A DNA stretch of 47,063 nucleotides from Phycisphaerales bacterium (GCA_020247305.1 JADCJE010000155.1:1-47063); one strand, 5' to 3'. Positions 24,018-32,488 are shown, counted from the stretch's first letter. Numbers and translations are program-made. Notes: a model not told the origin generated them from the letters alone.

Positions 24018-26398
24018 CCCACATGGACACCTCCTCCCCGGCGCTGACCAAACGCGTCGTCTACGACGACGCCGTCGTCCGCGGCTTCGTCTGGGCCAGC
24101 GTCGCCTGGGGCGCGATCGGGCTGCTCGTCGGCCTGATCATCGCCCTGCAGCTGAGCTTCCCGCAGCTCAACTTCGAGACGTCGTTCCTGACGTTCGGCC
24201 GCCTCCGGCCGCTGCACACCAACGCGGTGATCTTCGCGCTGGTCGGCAACATGATGTTCGCCGGCGTCTACTACAGCACGCAGCGGCTGCTGAAGACGCG
24301 CATGGCGAACGACCTGCTCAGCCGCGTCCACCTGTGGGGCTGGCAGGCGATCATCGTCGGCGCGGCGGTGACGCTGCCGCTCGGCATGACGCAGGGCAAG
24401 GAGTACTCCGAGCTGGAGTGGTTCCTCGACGCCGGCGTCGTGCTGGTGTGGGTCGCGTTCGCGGCGAACTTCTTCTGGACGCTCGGGATCCGCAACGAGA
24501 AGAACCTCTACGTCTCGATCTGGTTCTACATCTCGACGGTGCTGACGATCGCGGTGCTCTACATCGTCAACAACCTGTCGCTGCCGGTGACGGGGACGAA
24601 GAGCTACGGCGCGTTCGCGGGCGCGCAGGACGCACTGACGCAGTGGTGGTACGGCCACAACGCGGTCGCGTTCTTCCTGACGACCCCGATCCTCGGGATC
24701 ATGTACTACTTCCTGCCGAAGGCCGCCGACCGCCCGGTGTTCAGCTACCGGCTGTCGATCGTGCACTTCTGGGCGCTGGTGTTCCTGTACATCTGGGCCG
24801 GCCCGCACCACCTGCTGAACACCGCGCTGCCCGACTGGGCGCAGTCGCTGGGCATGCTGTTCAGCCTGATGCTGTGGGCGCCGTCGTGGGGCGGCATGCT
24901 CAACGGCCTGCTGACGCTGCGCGGCGCGTGGGGCAAGGTCTGGGGCGACCCGGTGCTGAAGTTCTTCGTCGCCGGCGTGACGTTCTACGGCATGGCGACC
25001 TTCGAGGGCCCGCTGCTCTCGATCAAGGCCGTCAGCGGCCTCGCGCACTACACCGACTGGATCATCGGCCACGTGCACAGCGGCGCGCTCGGCTGGAACG
25101 GCTTCATGGCGGCCGGCCTGTTCTACTGGCTGGTGCCGAAGCTGTTCGGCACGAAGCTGCACAGCACGAAGCTGGCCGACTACCACTTCTGGCTCGGCAC
25201 CGTCGGCATCCTGCTGTACGTCGCGGCCATGTGGGTCAGCGGCATCAGCCAGGGGCTGATGTGGCGCGAGGAGACCGGCGACGGCGGCCTCGTGCACACC
25301 GACTGGAGCGCGGTGATCAACAGCCAGCAGCTGATGTACGTGGCGCGCAGCCTCGGCGGCGGCCTCTACATCGTCGGTTGGCTGATGATGGCTTGGAACC
25401 TCGTCGCCACCGCGATGCAGGGCAAGGCCGTGACCGTCGAGGCCGAGGTCGTCGTCACCAACCTGCCGGAGCCGGCGCTGCCCGGCGAGCCGCGGACGCT
25501 CGGCATCCTGTTCAGCAAGCCGGTGATCGTCTCGGCGATCGGCATGCTGGCGGCGACGCTGTTCGCGATGCCGGACATCGCCCTCGCGGTGCTAGGCCTC
25601 GTGCTGCTGGCAGGCGTGGTCGCGTTCTCGGCCGGCATGCTGTTCCACAGCACGCACCAGGGCAAGCACACGTGGCACGAGCGCATCGAGTCGCGTCCGC
25701 TCGCCTTCTCGGCGCTGACGCTGGTCGCCGTGCTGGTCGGCGGCGTCTACGAGCTGATCCCGGGCCTCGTGATGGAGAAGGAGGTCCCGCTGGCGGCCAA
25801 CGGCGAGATGTGCGTCCAGCCGTACACGGCGCTGGAGATCGCCGGTCGCGACGTCTACGTGCGCGAGGGCTGCTACGTCTGCCACTCGCAGATGATCCGG
25901 CCGTTCCGCAGCGAGCAGATCCGCTACGGCGCCCCGAGCCGCATCGAGGAGTCGATGTGGGACCACCCGTTCCAGTGGGGCAGCAAGCGCACCGGACCGG
26001 ACCTCGCGCGCGTCGGCACGAAGTACAACGAGTCGTGGCACTGGGACCACATGAAGGACCCGCGCTACGGCCAGGAGTACAGCCTCGACCGCAACCTCTC
26101 GATCATGCCGGCCTATCCGTGGCTGTTCGACGCCGCGGTCGAGAAGGCCGTCGTCGCCGACAAGCTCGCCGTGCTGAAGAAGCTCGGCACGCCCTACACC
26201 GACGAGCAGGTGAAGAACGCCGTCGCCGACTACGACGCGCAGGCCGCCCGCGTGGTGCAGAACCTCGTCACGCAGGGCAAGGCCGACGCGCAGGCGCACG
26301 CGGACAGCGAGATCGTCGCGCTGATCGCCTACCTGATGCGGCTCGGCCGCAACCTGGAGCCCGCCGGCGGCAAGTCGACGGCGCAAGGAGGCAAGTGA
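24014..26398 (+). CDS. ccoNO: CcoNO: fused catalytic (CcoN) and monohaem cytochrome c (CcoO) subunits of cbb3 oxidase
   Basis: 794 residues. Residues 1 to about 490 are CcoN with the haem b and CuB/haem b3 ligands: RPLHTNAVIF, WWYGHNAVAFF, AGPHHLLN and IIGHVHSGALGWNG. After a linker and another membrane helix, the CcoO part holds C620-Y-V-C-H624 (GCYVCHSQMIRPF), GPDLARVGTKY and the axial-Met candidate LSIMPAYPWLF. There is no stop or start between the halves, so it is a true fusion, a layout I know from Bacteroidota. It reduces O2 to water with high affinity and pumps protons in the inner membrane. ATG 24014 overlaps the ccoS TGA; ATG 24023 is possible. Confidence 0.96.
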   Translation: MTHMDTSSPALTKRVVYDDAVVRGFVWASVAWGAIGLLVGLIIALQLSFPQLNFETSFLTFGRLRPLHTNAVIFALVGNMMFAGVYYSTQRLLKTRMANDLLSRVHLWGWQAIIVGAAVTLPLGMTQGKEYSELEWFLDAGVVLVWVAFAANFFWTLGIRNEKNLYVSIWFYISTVLTIAVLYIVNNLSLPVTGTKSYGAFAGAQDALTQWWYGHNAVAFFLTTPILGIMYYFLPKAADRPVFSYRLSIVHFWALVFLYIWAGPHHLLNTALPDWAQSLGMLFSLMLWAPSWGGMLNGLLTLRGAWGKVWGDPVLKFFVAGVTFYGMATFEGPLLSIKAVSGLAHYTDWIIGHVHSGALGWNGFMAAGLFYWLVPKLFGTKLHSTKLADYHFWLGTVGILLYVAAMWVSGISQGLMWREETGDGGLVHTDWSAVINSQQLMYVARSLGGGLYIVGWLMMAWNLVATAMQGKAVTVEAEVVVTNLPEPALPGEPRTLGILFSKPVIVSAIGMLAATLFAMPDIALAVLGLVLLAGVVAFSAGMLFHSTHQGKHTWHERIESRPLAFSALTLVAVLVGGVYELIPGLVMEKEVPLAANGEMCVQPYTALEIAGRDVYVREGCYVCHSQMIRPFRSEQIRYGAPSRIEESMWDHPFQWGSKRTGPDLARVGTKYNESWHWDHMKDPRYGQEYSLDRNLSIMPAYPWLFDAAVEKAVVADKLAVLKKLGTPYTDEQVKNAVADYDAQAARVVQNLVTQGKADAQAHADSEIVALIAYLMRLGRNLEPAGGKSTAQGGK

Positions 26399-26399
26399 G

Positions 26400-26597
26400 A
26401 TGATCCGCCAGTTCCTCGCGTCGACGACGCTGTTCGACCTGCCCCTGATCGCGATGGGCATCTTCGCGACCATCTTCGCGACCGTCCTCGTGCGCGCGTT
26501 CCAGAAGTCGCGCGCCGCCGAGCACCGTCGCATGGCCGACCTGCCGCTGCAGGACGACTGCCAATGGACCGATCGCCAACGGAGCAACGCGTCATGA
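26400..26597 (+). CDS. ccoQ: CcoQ/FixQ, small cbb3 oxidase subunit
   Basis: 65 residues with one membrane helix (FDLPLIAMGIFATIFATVLV) and a basic/polar tail (RAFQKSRAAEHRRMADLPL), the size and form of CcoQ, which stabilises the oxidase complex. It starts one base after the ccoNO stop, and its TGA overlaps the ccoP ATG. Confidence 0.85.
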   Translation: MIRQFLASTTLFDLPLIAMGIFATIFATVLVRAFQKSRAAEHRRMADLPLQDDCQWTDRQRSNAS

Positions 26598-27175
26598 GCA
26601 CCATCCCGACCCGCGGCCACACCTTCGACGGCATCGCCGAGTTCGACAACCGCCTGCCCAACTGGTGGCTGTGGTCGTTCTACCTCGCCGTCGTCTTCTC
26701 GATCGGCTACTGGATCCACTTCCACGCCATCGGCCTCGGCGACAACCCGGGTGAGGCCTACGTCGTCGAGCAGCAGCAGGCGGCGGCGCGCATGGAGGCG
26801 GCGCTGGCGGCCAACCCGGTCAGTGACGACATGCTGCTCAAGCTCAGCCGCGAGCCGGCCTTCGTCGCCGAGGGCAGGAAGATCTTCGAGGACCAGACCA
26901 AGTGCGCGCTCTGCCACAAGGCGGACGGCAGCGGCCTCGTCGGCCCGAACCTGACGGACGACAAGTGGATCTACGGCGGCAAGCCGATGGACGTCTACAC
27001 GACGATCCTGAAGGGCCGGCAGCAGGATCTCGCCAAGGGCTTCCAGGGCGGCATGCAGTCGTTCGAGCAGAACGGCCAGCAGTTCGTGCTGCGGGCGACG
27101 GCGTACGTGCTGTCGATCAAGAACACGAACCTCAAGGGCAAGGAGCCCGAGCCGAACGCCAAGGCCGAGCAGTGA
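26594..27175 (+). CDS. ccoP: CcoP, reduced form with one haem c
   Basis: 193 residues against about 300 for classical dihaem CcoP. N-terminal FDGIAEFDNRLPNWWLW is the CcoP signature, followed by one membrane helix. A single cytochrome c domain has C104-A-L-C-H108, GLVGPNLTDDKWIYGG and the Met in GGMQSF. The second CxxCH found in proteobacterial CcoP is absent. ATG 26594, with GGAG 9 nt upstream and the ATGA overlap with ccoQ, is preferred over 26564. It passes electrons from cytochrome c to CcoO. Confidence 0.94.
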   Translation: MSTIPTRGHTFDGIAEFDNRLPNWWLWSFYLAVVFSIGYWIHFHAIGLGDNPGEAYVVEQQQAAARMEAALAANPVSDDMLLKLSREPAFVAEGRKIFEDQTKCALCHKADGSGLVGPNLTDDKWIYGGKPMDVYTTILKGRQQDLAKGFQGGMQSFEQNGQQFVLRATAYVLSIKNTNLKGKEPEPNAKAEQ

Positions 27176-27203
27176 GCCGGCGGACGCCGGAGCGAGCCAC
27201 GCC

Positions 27204-28661
27204 ATGAACGCACAGCAGGGAGCCGGCGACGCCGGCGGCGTCGAGCCGGGCAAGCCGGTCGTACAGAAAGGGCGTCCGGTCGTGCGCCGGCCCGACGTCG
27301 ACACGCTGTTCTGCATCAACCCTGATGGCTCGCGCAACGCCATCCATCCGGCGGACGTCGCCGGCCGGTTCCAGCGGCGCAAGCAGGCGCTGTGGCTGCT
27401 GCTGATCGCGATCTACCTCGCCGTGCCGTGGCTCAAGGTCGGCGGCCACCCGGTCTTGCTGATCGACATCCCGCACCGCCACTTCTACCTGCTCGGCCAC
27501 ACCTTCAACGCGCAGGACTTCTGGCTCGCGTTCTTCCTGGTCACCGGCGTCGGCTTCGCGCTGTTCATGGCGGCGGCGCTCTTCGGCCGCCTGTGGTGCG
27601 GCTACACCTGCCCGCACACGGTGTTCCTCGAGGGCGTGTTCCGGCGCGTCGAGCGCTGGATCGAAGGCCCGCCGGCGGCGCGCGCGCGCCTCGACAAGGC
27701 GCCGCTGCGTGCCAAGCTCGTGCGCCGCGGCCTGAAGATGGCCGCGTTCCTCGGCATCTCCGCCGTGATCGCGCACAGCTTCCTCGGCTACTTCATGCCG
27801 ATCGAGGTGCTGGCCGAGGCGGTGGTGTCGCGGCCGTCGCTGCACCCGACCGCCTTCGGGTTCATGGTCGTCGCCACCGGCCTGCTGTTCGTCAACTTCA
27901 CGTGGTTCCGCGAGCAGATGTGCATCGTCGTGTGCCCGTACGGCCGCCTGCAGGGCGCGCTGTACGACCAGGACACGCTGCTGGTCGGCTACGACGCCCG
28001 TCGCGGCGAGCCGCGCGGTCCTGCGGGCGCGGCCGGCGCGGGCGCGTGCGTCGACTGCTACCGCTGCGTCTCGGTCTGCCCGACCGGCATCGACATCCGC
28101 AACGGTCCGCAACTCGAATGCGTCGGCTGCGCCAATTGCATCGACGCCTGCGACGACGTCATGGCGAAGCTCGGGCGCGCGAAGGGCCTCGTGCGCTACG
28201 ACAGCCAGCGCGGTTTCGCCGGCGCCGGACGCCGCTTCTGGCGCGGCCGGGTGTTCCTGTACGCGGCCCTGCTCGCCGTCGGCGTCGGCGTGCTGTCGCT
28301 GGCGCTGACGCGTCGGCGGCCGTTCGAGGCGATGCTGCTGCGCGGACCGGGCCGCGCGTACGCGGTCGAGGGCGATCGCGTGCACAACATCTTCGACCTG
28401 CAGTTGATCAACAAGCGGCCCGGCCGGCGCGAATTCGTCGTCGCGGTGACCGGGTCGGTCGGCGAGACCGTCGTGACCACGGGACCGCTCGAACTCGACT
28501 CGCTGGAGGTCCGCAAGGTCCCGGTGCACGTCTTCGTGCCCCTGCCGCAGTTCAAGGCCGGGTTGAAGGCCGAACTGACGGTGACGTGCCGCGAGGATGG
28601 CGGCGACCTCGTGCGCCTGGCCACCGCGCCGCTGCTGGGGCCGTCGCCGCCGCCGCGCTGA
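27204..28661 (+). CDS. ccoG: CcoG/FixG/RdxA membrane ferredoxin-like protein
   Basis: 485 residues. Several membrane helices, the CcoG segment GRLWCGYTCPHTVFLE, REQMCIVVCPYGRLQ, and two 4Fe-4S motifs: CVDCYRCVSVCPTG and CVGCANCIDACDD. The C-terminal third is an Ig-like domain (HNIFDLQLINKRPG). CcoG has been linked to Cu(II) reduction during cbb3 assembly. It follows ccoP by 28 bp and is last in the operon. No ccoH is present between ccoG and ccoI homologues, or elsewhere in the window. Confidence 0.95.
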   Translation: MNAQQGAGDAGGVEPGKPVVQKGRPVVRRPDVDTLFCINPDGSRNAIHPADVAGRFQRRKQALWLLLIAIYLAVPWLKVGGHPVLLIDIPHRHFYLLGHTFNAQDFWLAFFLVTGVGFALFMAAALFGRLWCGYTCPHTVFLEGVFRRVERWIEGPPAARARLDKAPLRAKLVRRGLKMAAFLGISAVIAHSFLGYFMPIEVLAEAVVSRPSLHPTAFGFMVVATGLLFVNFTWFREQMCIVVCPYGRLQGALYDQDTLLVGYDARRGEPRGPAGAAGAGACVDCYRCVSVCPTGIDIRNGPQLECVGCANCIDACDDVMAKLGRAKGLVRYDSQRGFAGAGRRFWRGRVFLYAALLAVGVGVLSLALTRRRPFEAMLLRGPGRAYAVEGDRVHNIFDLQLINKRPGRREFVVAVTGSVGETVVTTGPLELDSLEVRKVPVHVFVPLPQFKAGLKAELTVTCREDGGDLVRLATAPLLGPSPPPR

Positions 28662-28699
28662 CGCCGGCCGGCCGCGGCGCGGTCACGCCGGCGTCAGCG
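28656..28699. terminator. 13-bp inverted repeat at the ccoG / FixL-like gene junction
   Basis: The left arm is 28656-28668 (core GCTGACGCCGGC) and the right arm 28687-28699, exact complements with an 18-nt loop. The ccoG TGA (28659-28661) lies in the left arm and the FixL-like gene's stop (28683-28685, minus) in the loop. A good candidate for termination from both sides. Confidence 0.55.
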
Positions 28700-30029
28700 G
28701 ATCGGCCTCGGCGCGCGGCAGGTTGACGACGAACTCCGCGCCCTCGCCCGGCCGGTTGTGCAGTTCGAGCGCGCCGCCGGCGCTCTCGACGATGCCCTTG
28801 CTGACCGACAGCCCAAGGCCCGTGCCGCCGCGCGCCCGCTTCGTCGTCACGAACGGCTCGAACACGCGCACGCCGAGGTGCGCCGGCACGCCCGGGCCGT
28901 TGTCGCGCACCGCGAGGCAGACGCGATCGCCTTGCGCGCGGCCGCGGAGCCAGATGGTGCGGTCGGGCCGGGCGCCCTCGGCCAGCGCGTCCTTGGCGTT
29001 CATCAGCAGGTTGAGCAGCACCTGCTGCAGTTGCTGCGGGCGCGCCAGCGCCGGCGGCAGGTCGTCGGGCAGTTCGACGACGACCTTGATGCCGTGCCGG
29101 TTCCAGTTGTCGCCGAGCAGGCGCAGCGTGCGGCCGGTCACCTCGGCGAGCGAGGTCGGCTGCAAGCGGCCCTTGTCGTCGCGCGCGAACTGCAGCAGGT
29201 CGCGGACGATCTCGGCGATGCGCTGGCCTTCCTCGGCGATCACCGTCGCGTTGGCGTTGGCGTCGTCGCCGTCGTGGATCAGCTGCGCGCAGTTGATGAT
29301 CGTGTTGAGCGGGTTGTTGACCTCGTGGGCGACGCCGGCGGCGAGTTCGCCGACTGCCGCCAACCGTTCGCTCTGCGCCAGCTTGGTCTGCAGCTCCTTG
29401 CGCTCGGAGATGTCGCGCAGGACCGCGGTGAAGAACCGCTGGCCGCCGAGCCAGCCTTCGCCGACGGACAGGTCGATCGGGAACTCGCTGCCGTCCTTGC
29501 GGCGGCCGACGACCTCGCGGCCGATGCCGATCACGCGGCGTTCGCCGGTCTTCAGGTAGCGACCGAGGTAGCCGTCGTGCTCGGCGCCGTACGGGGCCGG
29601 CATCAGCATCTTGACGTTTTTGCCGAGCAGCTCGGCGCGGGTGTAGCCAAACAGCCGGAGCGCCGCCTCGTTGATCGACTCGATCGTGCCGCGCACGTCG
29701 ATCGTGACGCAGCCTTCGGTCATCGTCGCGACGATCGCCTGCCAGTACGCGGCTTCGCGTTCGTGCGCCGTATCGGTCGCCGGCGCGGCGGCGACGGTCG
29801 CGAGCGTGCGCCGGTTCGCCGCCCGCGTCGCGATCGTCGCCGCCGCCAGGGCCGCAGCGCCCGTGGCCACGGCGAGTTGCCAGTGCAGGCCGGCCGCCGC
29901 AGCGGCGGCAGCGGCCGCGCCGCCGAGCAGCGCGGCCATGCCCGGCTGGATCCAGCCGCCGGGGCGGCGCCGGGCGGCGCGGTCGTCGATCGGGGACGCG
30001 GGCATTCGGGGCGGCAAGGCGGCTTGCAT
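28683..30029 (-). CDS. FixL-like PAS sensor histidine kinase, probable oxygen/redox sensor
   Basis: 448 residues. An Ala-rich hydrophobic region (about 30-70) probably forms two membrane helices. The PAS domain (95-215) follows FixL closely: LFGYTRAELLGKNVKMLMP, His151 in EHDGYLGRY (position of the haem-ligating His200 of B. japonicum FixL) and Arg171 in VIGIGREV (position of the O2-contacting Arg220). Kinase: ELAAGVAHEVNNPL, LLNLLMNAKDAL, DNGPGVP, EPFVTTK, GTGLGLSVSKGIV; no receiver. The His motif also occurs in PAS domains not shown to bind haem, so the ligand is inferred, helped by the cbb3 operon next door. ATG 30005 is an alternative start. Confidence 0.88.
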   Translation of the reverse strand: MQAALPPRMPASPIDDRAARRRPGGWIQPGMAALLGGAAAAAAAAAGLHWQLAVATGAAALAAATIATRAANRRTLATVAAAPATDTAHEREAAYWQAIVATMTEGCVTIDVRGTIESINEAALRLFGYTRAELLGKNVKMLMPAPYGAEHDGYLGRYLKTGERRVIGIGREVVGRRKDGSEFPIDLSVGEGWLGGQRFFTAVLRDISERKELQTKLAQSERLAAVGELAAGVAHEVNNPLNTIINCAQLIHDGDDANANATVIAEEGQRIAEIVRDLLQFARDDKGRLQPTSLAEVTGRTLRLLGDNWNRHGIKVVVELPDDLPPALARPQQLQQVLLNLLMNAKDALAEGARPDRTIWLRGRAQGDRVCLAVRDNGPGVPAHLGVRVFEPFVTTKRARGGTGLGLSVSKGIVESAGGALELHNRPGEGAEFVVNLPRAEADPLTPA

Positions 30030-30143
30030 AGCGCTTGCCAGGGCAGGTAGCCACGGCCAGCATCTCCGCGCAGCTACGCACATCAGCCCGAGTCGCGCCG
30101 AGCCGTGCGCGGGCCACACTTCCGCACTTCGTCCGAACGCCGC

Positions 30144-31250
30144 ATGGCCCGCATTGTTCTGATCGACGACGAGACCCGCCTGCAGCAGACGCTGGCGCGC
30201 TTCCTGGAGCAGCAAGGCCACACCGTCCACCGGGGCGCGGCCTTCCGCGACGTCGAGCAGCACCTGCATCCGGGGCTCTTCGAAGTGCTGATCACCGACA
30301 TCGTGATGCCGGACTTCGACGGCCTGCAGGTGCTGCGCGAGGTGGCCGAGGTGCGCGGCTGCAGCGAGCCCGTGATCCTGATCACCGGTGAACCCAACCT
30401 GCAGACGGCGTCCGAGGCCGTCCGCCGCGGCGCGTTCGACTACGTCAGCAAGCCGGTGACCAAGGACCGCCTGCTGGAGGTCACCGCCCGCGGCCTGCGC
30501 CACGTGCAGCTCCTGCGCGAGCGCGACCACGCGCGCCAGATGGAGTTGCAGGTGCTGCGCAACCTCGCGGCGCTCGGCGAGTCGGCGTCGGTGCTGACGC
30601 ACGAGATCCGCACGCCGATCACGAGCCTCCGGCATGCGCTGCGCGCGGTCGGCGAGAAGCTCGGCCTCGACGACCGCGTCCTCATCGAGGAGTTCGTCGC
30701 CAACCTCCACAAGATCGAGCGCATGCTCGGCCAGACGCTGTCCTTCGCCAAGCCGCTGGAGTTGCGGCGGCAGGACGTCGAGCTGGCGTCGCTGGTCGAC
30801 CGGTGCGGTGTCGAGGTCGCGCGTCTGCCGCTCTGGTCGGAGATGACGTGCGAACTGCACGTGCCCGCCGGCCTGCGGCTGCACGCGGACGCCCAGCTTC
30901 TCGGCGAGGTCGTCACCAACCTGCTCCGCAACGCCGCCGAAGCCTGCCAGGGCAAGGGCCACGTCGAGGTGCGCGCGGAAGTGCGCGAGGGCCGGCTGCT
31001 GCTCGCCGTCGCCGACGACGGTCCCGGCGTGCCGACGGGCATGGCGGAGGAGATCTTCAAGCCGTTCCGTAGCCTGAAGGAATACGGCACCGGCATCGGG
31101 CTGGCGTTCTGCCGCAAGGTGGTCGAGTCGCACGGCGGCGCGATCGCATTGCGGCCGCAGGCGGGCGGCGGCGCTTGCTTCCAGGTCGAATTGCCGCCTG
31201 AATGCGTGCTGAGCGAGGGCGCCGCCGCGGCGGCGACGAGGAAATCATGA
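30144..31250 (+). CDS. REC-histidine kinase (receiver at the N-terminus)
   Basis: 368 residues. The receiver comes first: IDDE, phospho-Asp D52 in ITDIVMPDFDG, T in LITGEP, K103 in VSKPVTK. The kinase follows: H153 in SVLTHEIRTPITSL, N-box VTNLLRNAAEAC, G1 DDGPGVP and G2 GTGIGLAFCRKVV. No sensor domain, so input must come as phosphate on D52, most simply from the divergent FixL-like kinase. Its 3' end overlaps the NarL-type regulator start (ATGA), so the two are co-expressed. Divergent from the FixL-like gene across 114 bp. Confidence 0.92.
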   Translation: MARIVLIDDETRLQQTLARFLEQQGHTVHRGAAFRDVEQHLHPGLFEVLITDIVMPDFDGLQVLREVAEVRGCSEPVILITGEPNLQTASEAVRRGAFDYVSKPVTKDRLLEVTARGLRHVQLLRERDHARQMELQVLRNLAALGESASVLTHEIRTPITSLRHALRAVGEKLGLDDRVLIEEFVANLHKIERMLGQTLSFAKPLELRRQDVELASLVDRCGVEVARLPLWSEMTCELHVPAGLRLHADAQLLGEVVTNLLRNAAEACQGKGHVEVRAEVREGRLLLAVADDGPGVPTGMAEEIFKPFRSLKEYGTGIGLAFCRKVVESHGGAIALRPQAGGGACFQVELPPECVLSEGAAAAATRKS

Positions 31251-31912
31251 CCGACAAGCAACAGATCTCCATCCTGCTGATCGACGACCAGGCGATCGTG
31301 CGCGCCGCGTTCAAGTCGCTGCTCGAGCGCATCGCCCACTTCAAGGTCGTCGGTGACGCGCCGGACGCGCGCCGCGGCATCGAGCTGGCCAAGGAACTGC
31401 GGCCGGACATCGTCATCCTCGACATCACCATGGCCGGCATGTCGGGCATCGACGCCGTCGGCCCGCTGAAGAAGGCGTCGCCCAACACGCGCGTGCTGAT
31501 GGCCTCGCAGCACGAGGGCATGAAGTTCGTGCAGCAGGCGCTGCAGGCCGGCGCCGACGGCTACCTGAGCAAGGACAGCGAGCCCGAGGAGCTGGCGCTG
31601 GCGATCGAGTCGATCCGCCGCGGCGACAGTTACCTGTCGCCCAAGGTCGCCAACGGCATCATGGCGCGCGCGGTGCGCGGCGAGGCGCCGGCGGCCAGCG
31701 ACAGCAGCGCGGTGTCGGTGCTGACGCCGCGCGAGCGCGAGGTGTTCCAGTTGCTGGCGCTCGGCAAGGCCAACAAGGAGGTCGCGGCGATGCTCGGCCT
31801 GTCGCTCGGCACGGTGAAGAAGCACCGCGAGAACCTGCAGCGCAAGCTCGACTGCCACTCGGCGGCGGAGCTGGCGCGCCTCGCGATCCGCGAAGGCCTG
31901 CTCAACGTCTGA
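31247..31912 (+). CDS. NarL/FixJ-family response regulator with LuxR-type HTH
   Basis: 221 residues. Receiver: LLIDDQ, phospho-Asp D59 in VILDITMAGMSG, S in MASQHEG, Lys in LSKDSEPEE. The C-terminal LuxR/GerE helix-turn-helix is at about 150-221 (LTPREREVFQLLALGKANKEV, GLSLGTVKKHRENLQRKL). A DNA-binding regulator, probably dimeric when phosphorylated. ATG 31247 overlaps the REC-kinase stop and has GAGGA close upstream. Candidate targets are the cco promoter region (see the inverted repeat at 21417-21437) and its own operon (inference). Confidence 0.93.
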   Translation: MTDKQQISILLIDDQAIVRAAFKSLLERIAHFKVVGDAPDARRGIELAKELRPDIVILDITMAGMSGIDAVGPLKKASPNTRVLMASQHEGMKFVQQALQAGADGYLSKDSEPEELALAIESIRRGDSYLSPKVANGIMARAVRGEAPAASDSSAVSVLTPREREVFQLLALGKANKEVAAMLGLSLGTVKKHRENLQRKLDCHSAAELARLAIREGLLNV

Positions 31913-31914
31913 GG

Positions 31915-31940
31915 GCCGGCGCGCGGGCTTCGCGACCGGC
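31915..31940 (+). terminator. Hairpin just after the response regulator stop
   Basis: GCCGG-CGCG, 7-nt loop, CGCG-A-CCGGC: a 9-bp stem with one bulged A, beginning 3 nt after the TGA. No T-tract. Confidence 0.4.
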
Positions 31941-31955
31941 TCTCCGCGTCGGCGC

Positions 31956-32013
31956 GCACTGCTGGTCGCACTGCCGGTCGCACTGCCGGTCGGACCGCCG
32001 GTCGGACCGCAGG
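31956..32013. repeat. 12-bp tandem repeat, about 4.8 copies
   Basis: The unit GCACTGCCGGTC is repeated at 31956, 31968, 31980, 31992 and 32004, the last two drifting to GGACCGCCGGTC and GGACCGCAGG. It lies between the convergent regulator and uspA genes and is outside both. Confidence 0.8.
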
Positions 32014-32044
32014 GAACCCTGCCGAGCGCCCCAGCGCTGCAGGC

Positions 32045-32488
32045 TCAGCTTGGCTTGCGCACGGTCAGCACCGGGCACTCGGACAGGCGCACGACGCGCT
32101 CCGCCGTGCTGCCGAGCAGCGCGTGCTTGAGGCCGGTGTGGCCGTGGGTGCCGATCACGATCAGGTCGGCGCCGAGGTCCTGGGCGCAGCCGAGCACCTG
32201 CTCGTACGCCTCGCCATCGCGCAGTTCGGTGCGCACTGCGACGCCGGTCCCCAGCGCCTTCGCCGCCTCGGCCAGCCGTTCCTTGCCGCGCGTGTGCAGT
32301 TCGGCCTGCAGATGCGGCAAGGCCTCGGCCATGCCGAGGCCGCGCAGCGGGTAGATCATCGTCGGCAGCACGTGCAGCAGCACGAGCTCCGCGTTGGCGG
32401 TCCGCGCGAGATCGACGGCGTACGCGAGGGCGGCGTCGGCGGTCGGCGAGAAGTCGGTCGGACAGACGATGCGGCGGAATTGGGGCAT
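32045..32488 (-). CDS. Universal stress protein UspA family
   Basis: 147 residues, a single Usp domain: start RRIVCPTDFSPTADAALAYA, middle AELVLLHVLP, and the ATP-binding signature G-x2-G-x9-G-S in GTHGHTGLKHALLGSTAERV, ending CPVLTVRKPS. ATP-binding Usp proteins help survival under starvation, oxygen limitation or oxidative stress; the exact role is unknown. AGGAG lies 12 nt before ATG 32488. It is divergent from the TPR-zincin gene. Its position beside the oxygen-relay genes fits a low-oxygen response but is not proof. Confidence 0.92.
   Translation of the reverse strand: MPQFRRIVCPTDFSPTADAALAYAVDLARTANAELVLLHVLPTMIYPLRGLGMAEALPHLQAELHTRGKERLAEAAKALGTGVAVRTELRDGEAYEQVLGCAQDLGADLIVIGTHGHTGLKHALLGSTAERVVRLSECPVLTVRKPS

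Noticed and set aside
31956-32013. CRISPR array
   Set aside because: Units are 12 bp with no spacers; no cas gene in the window.
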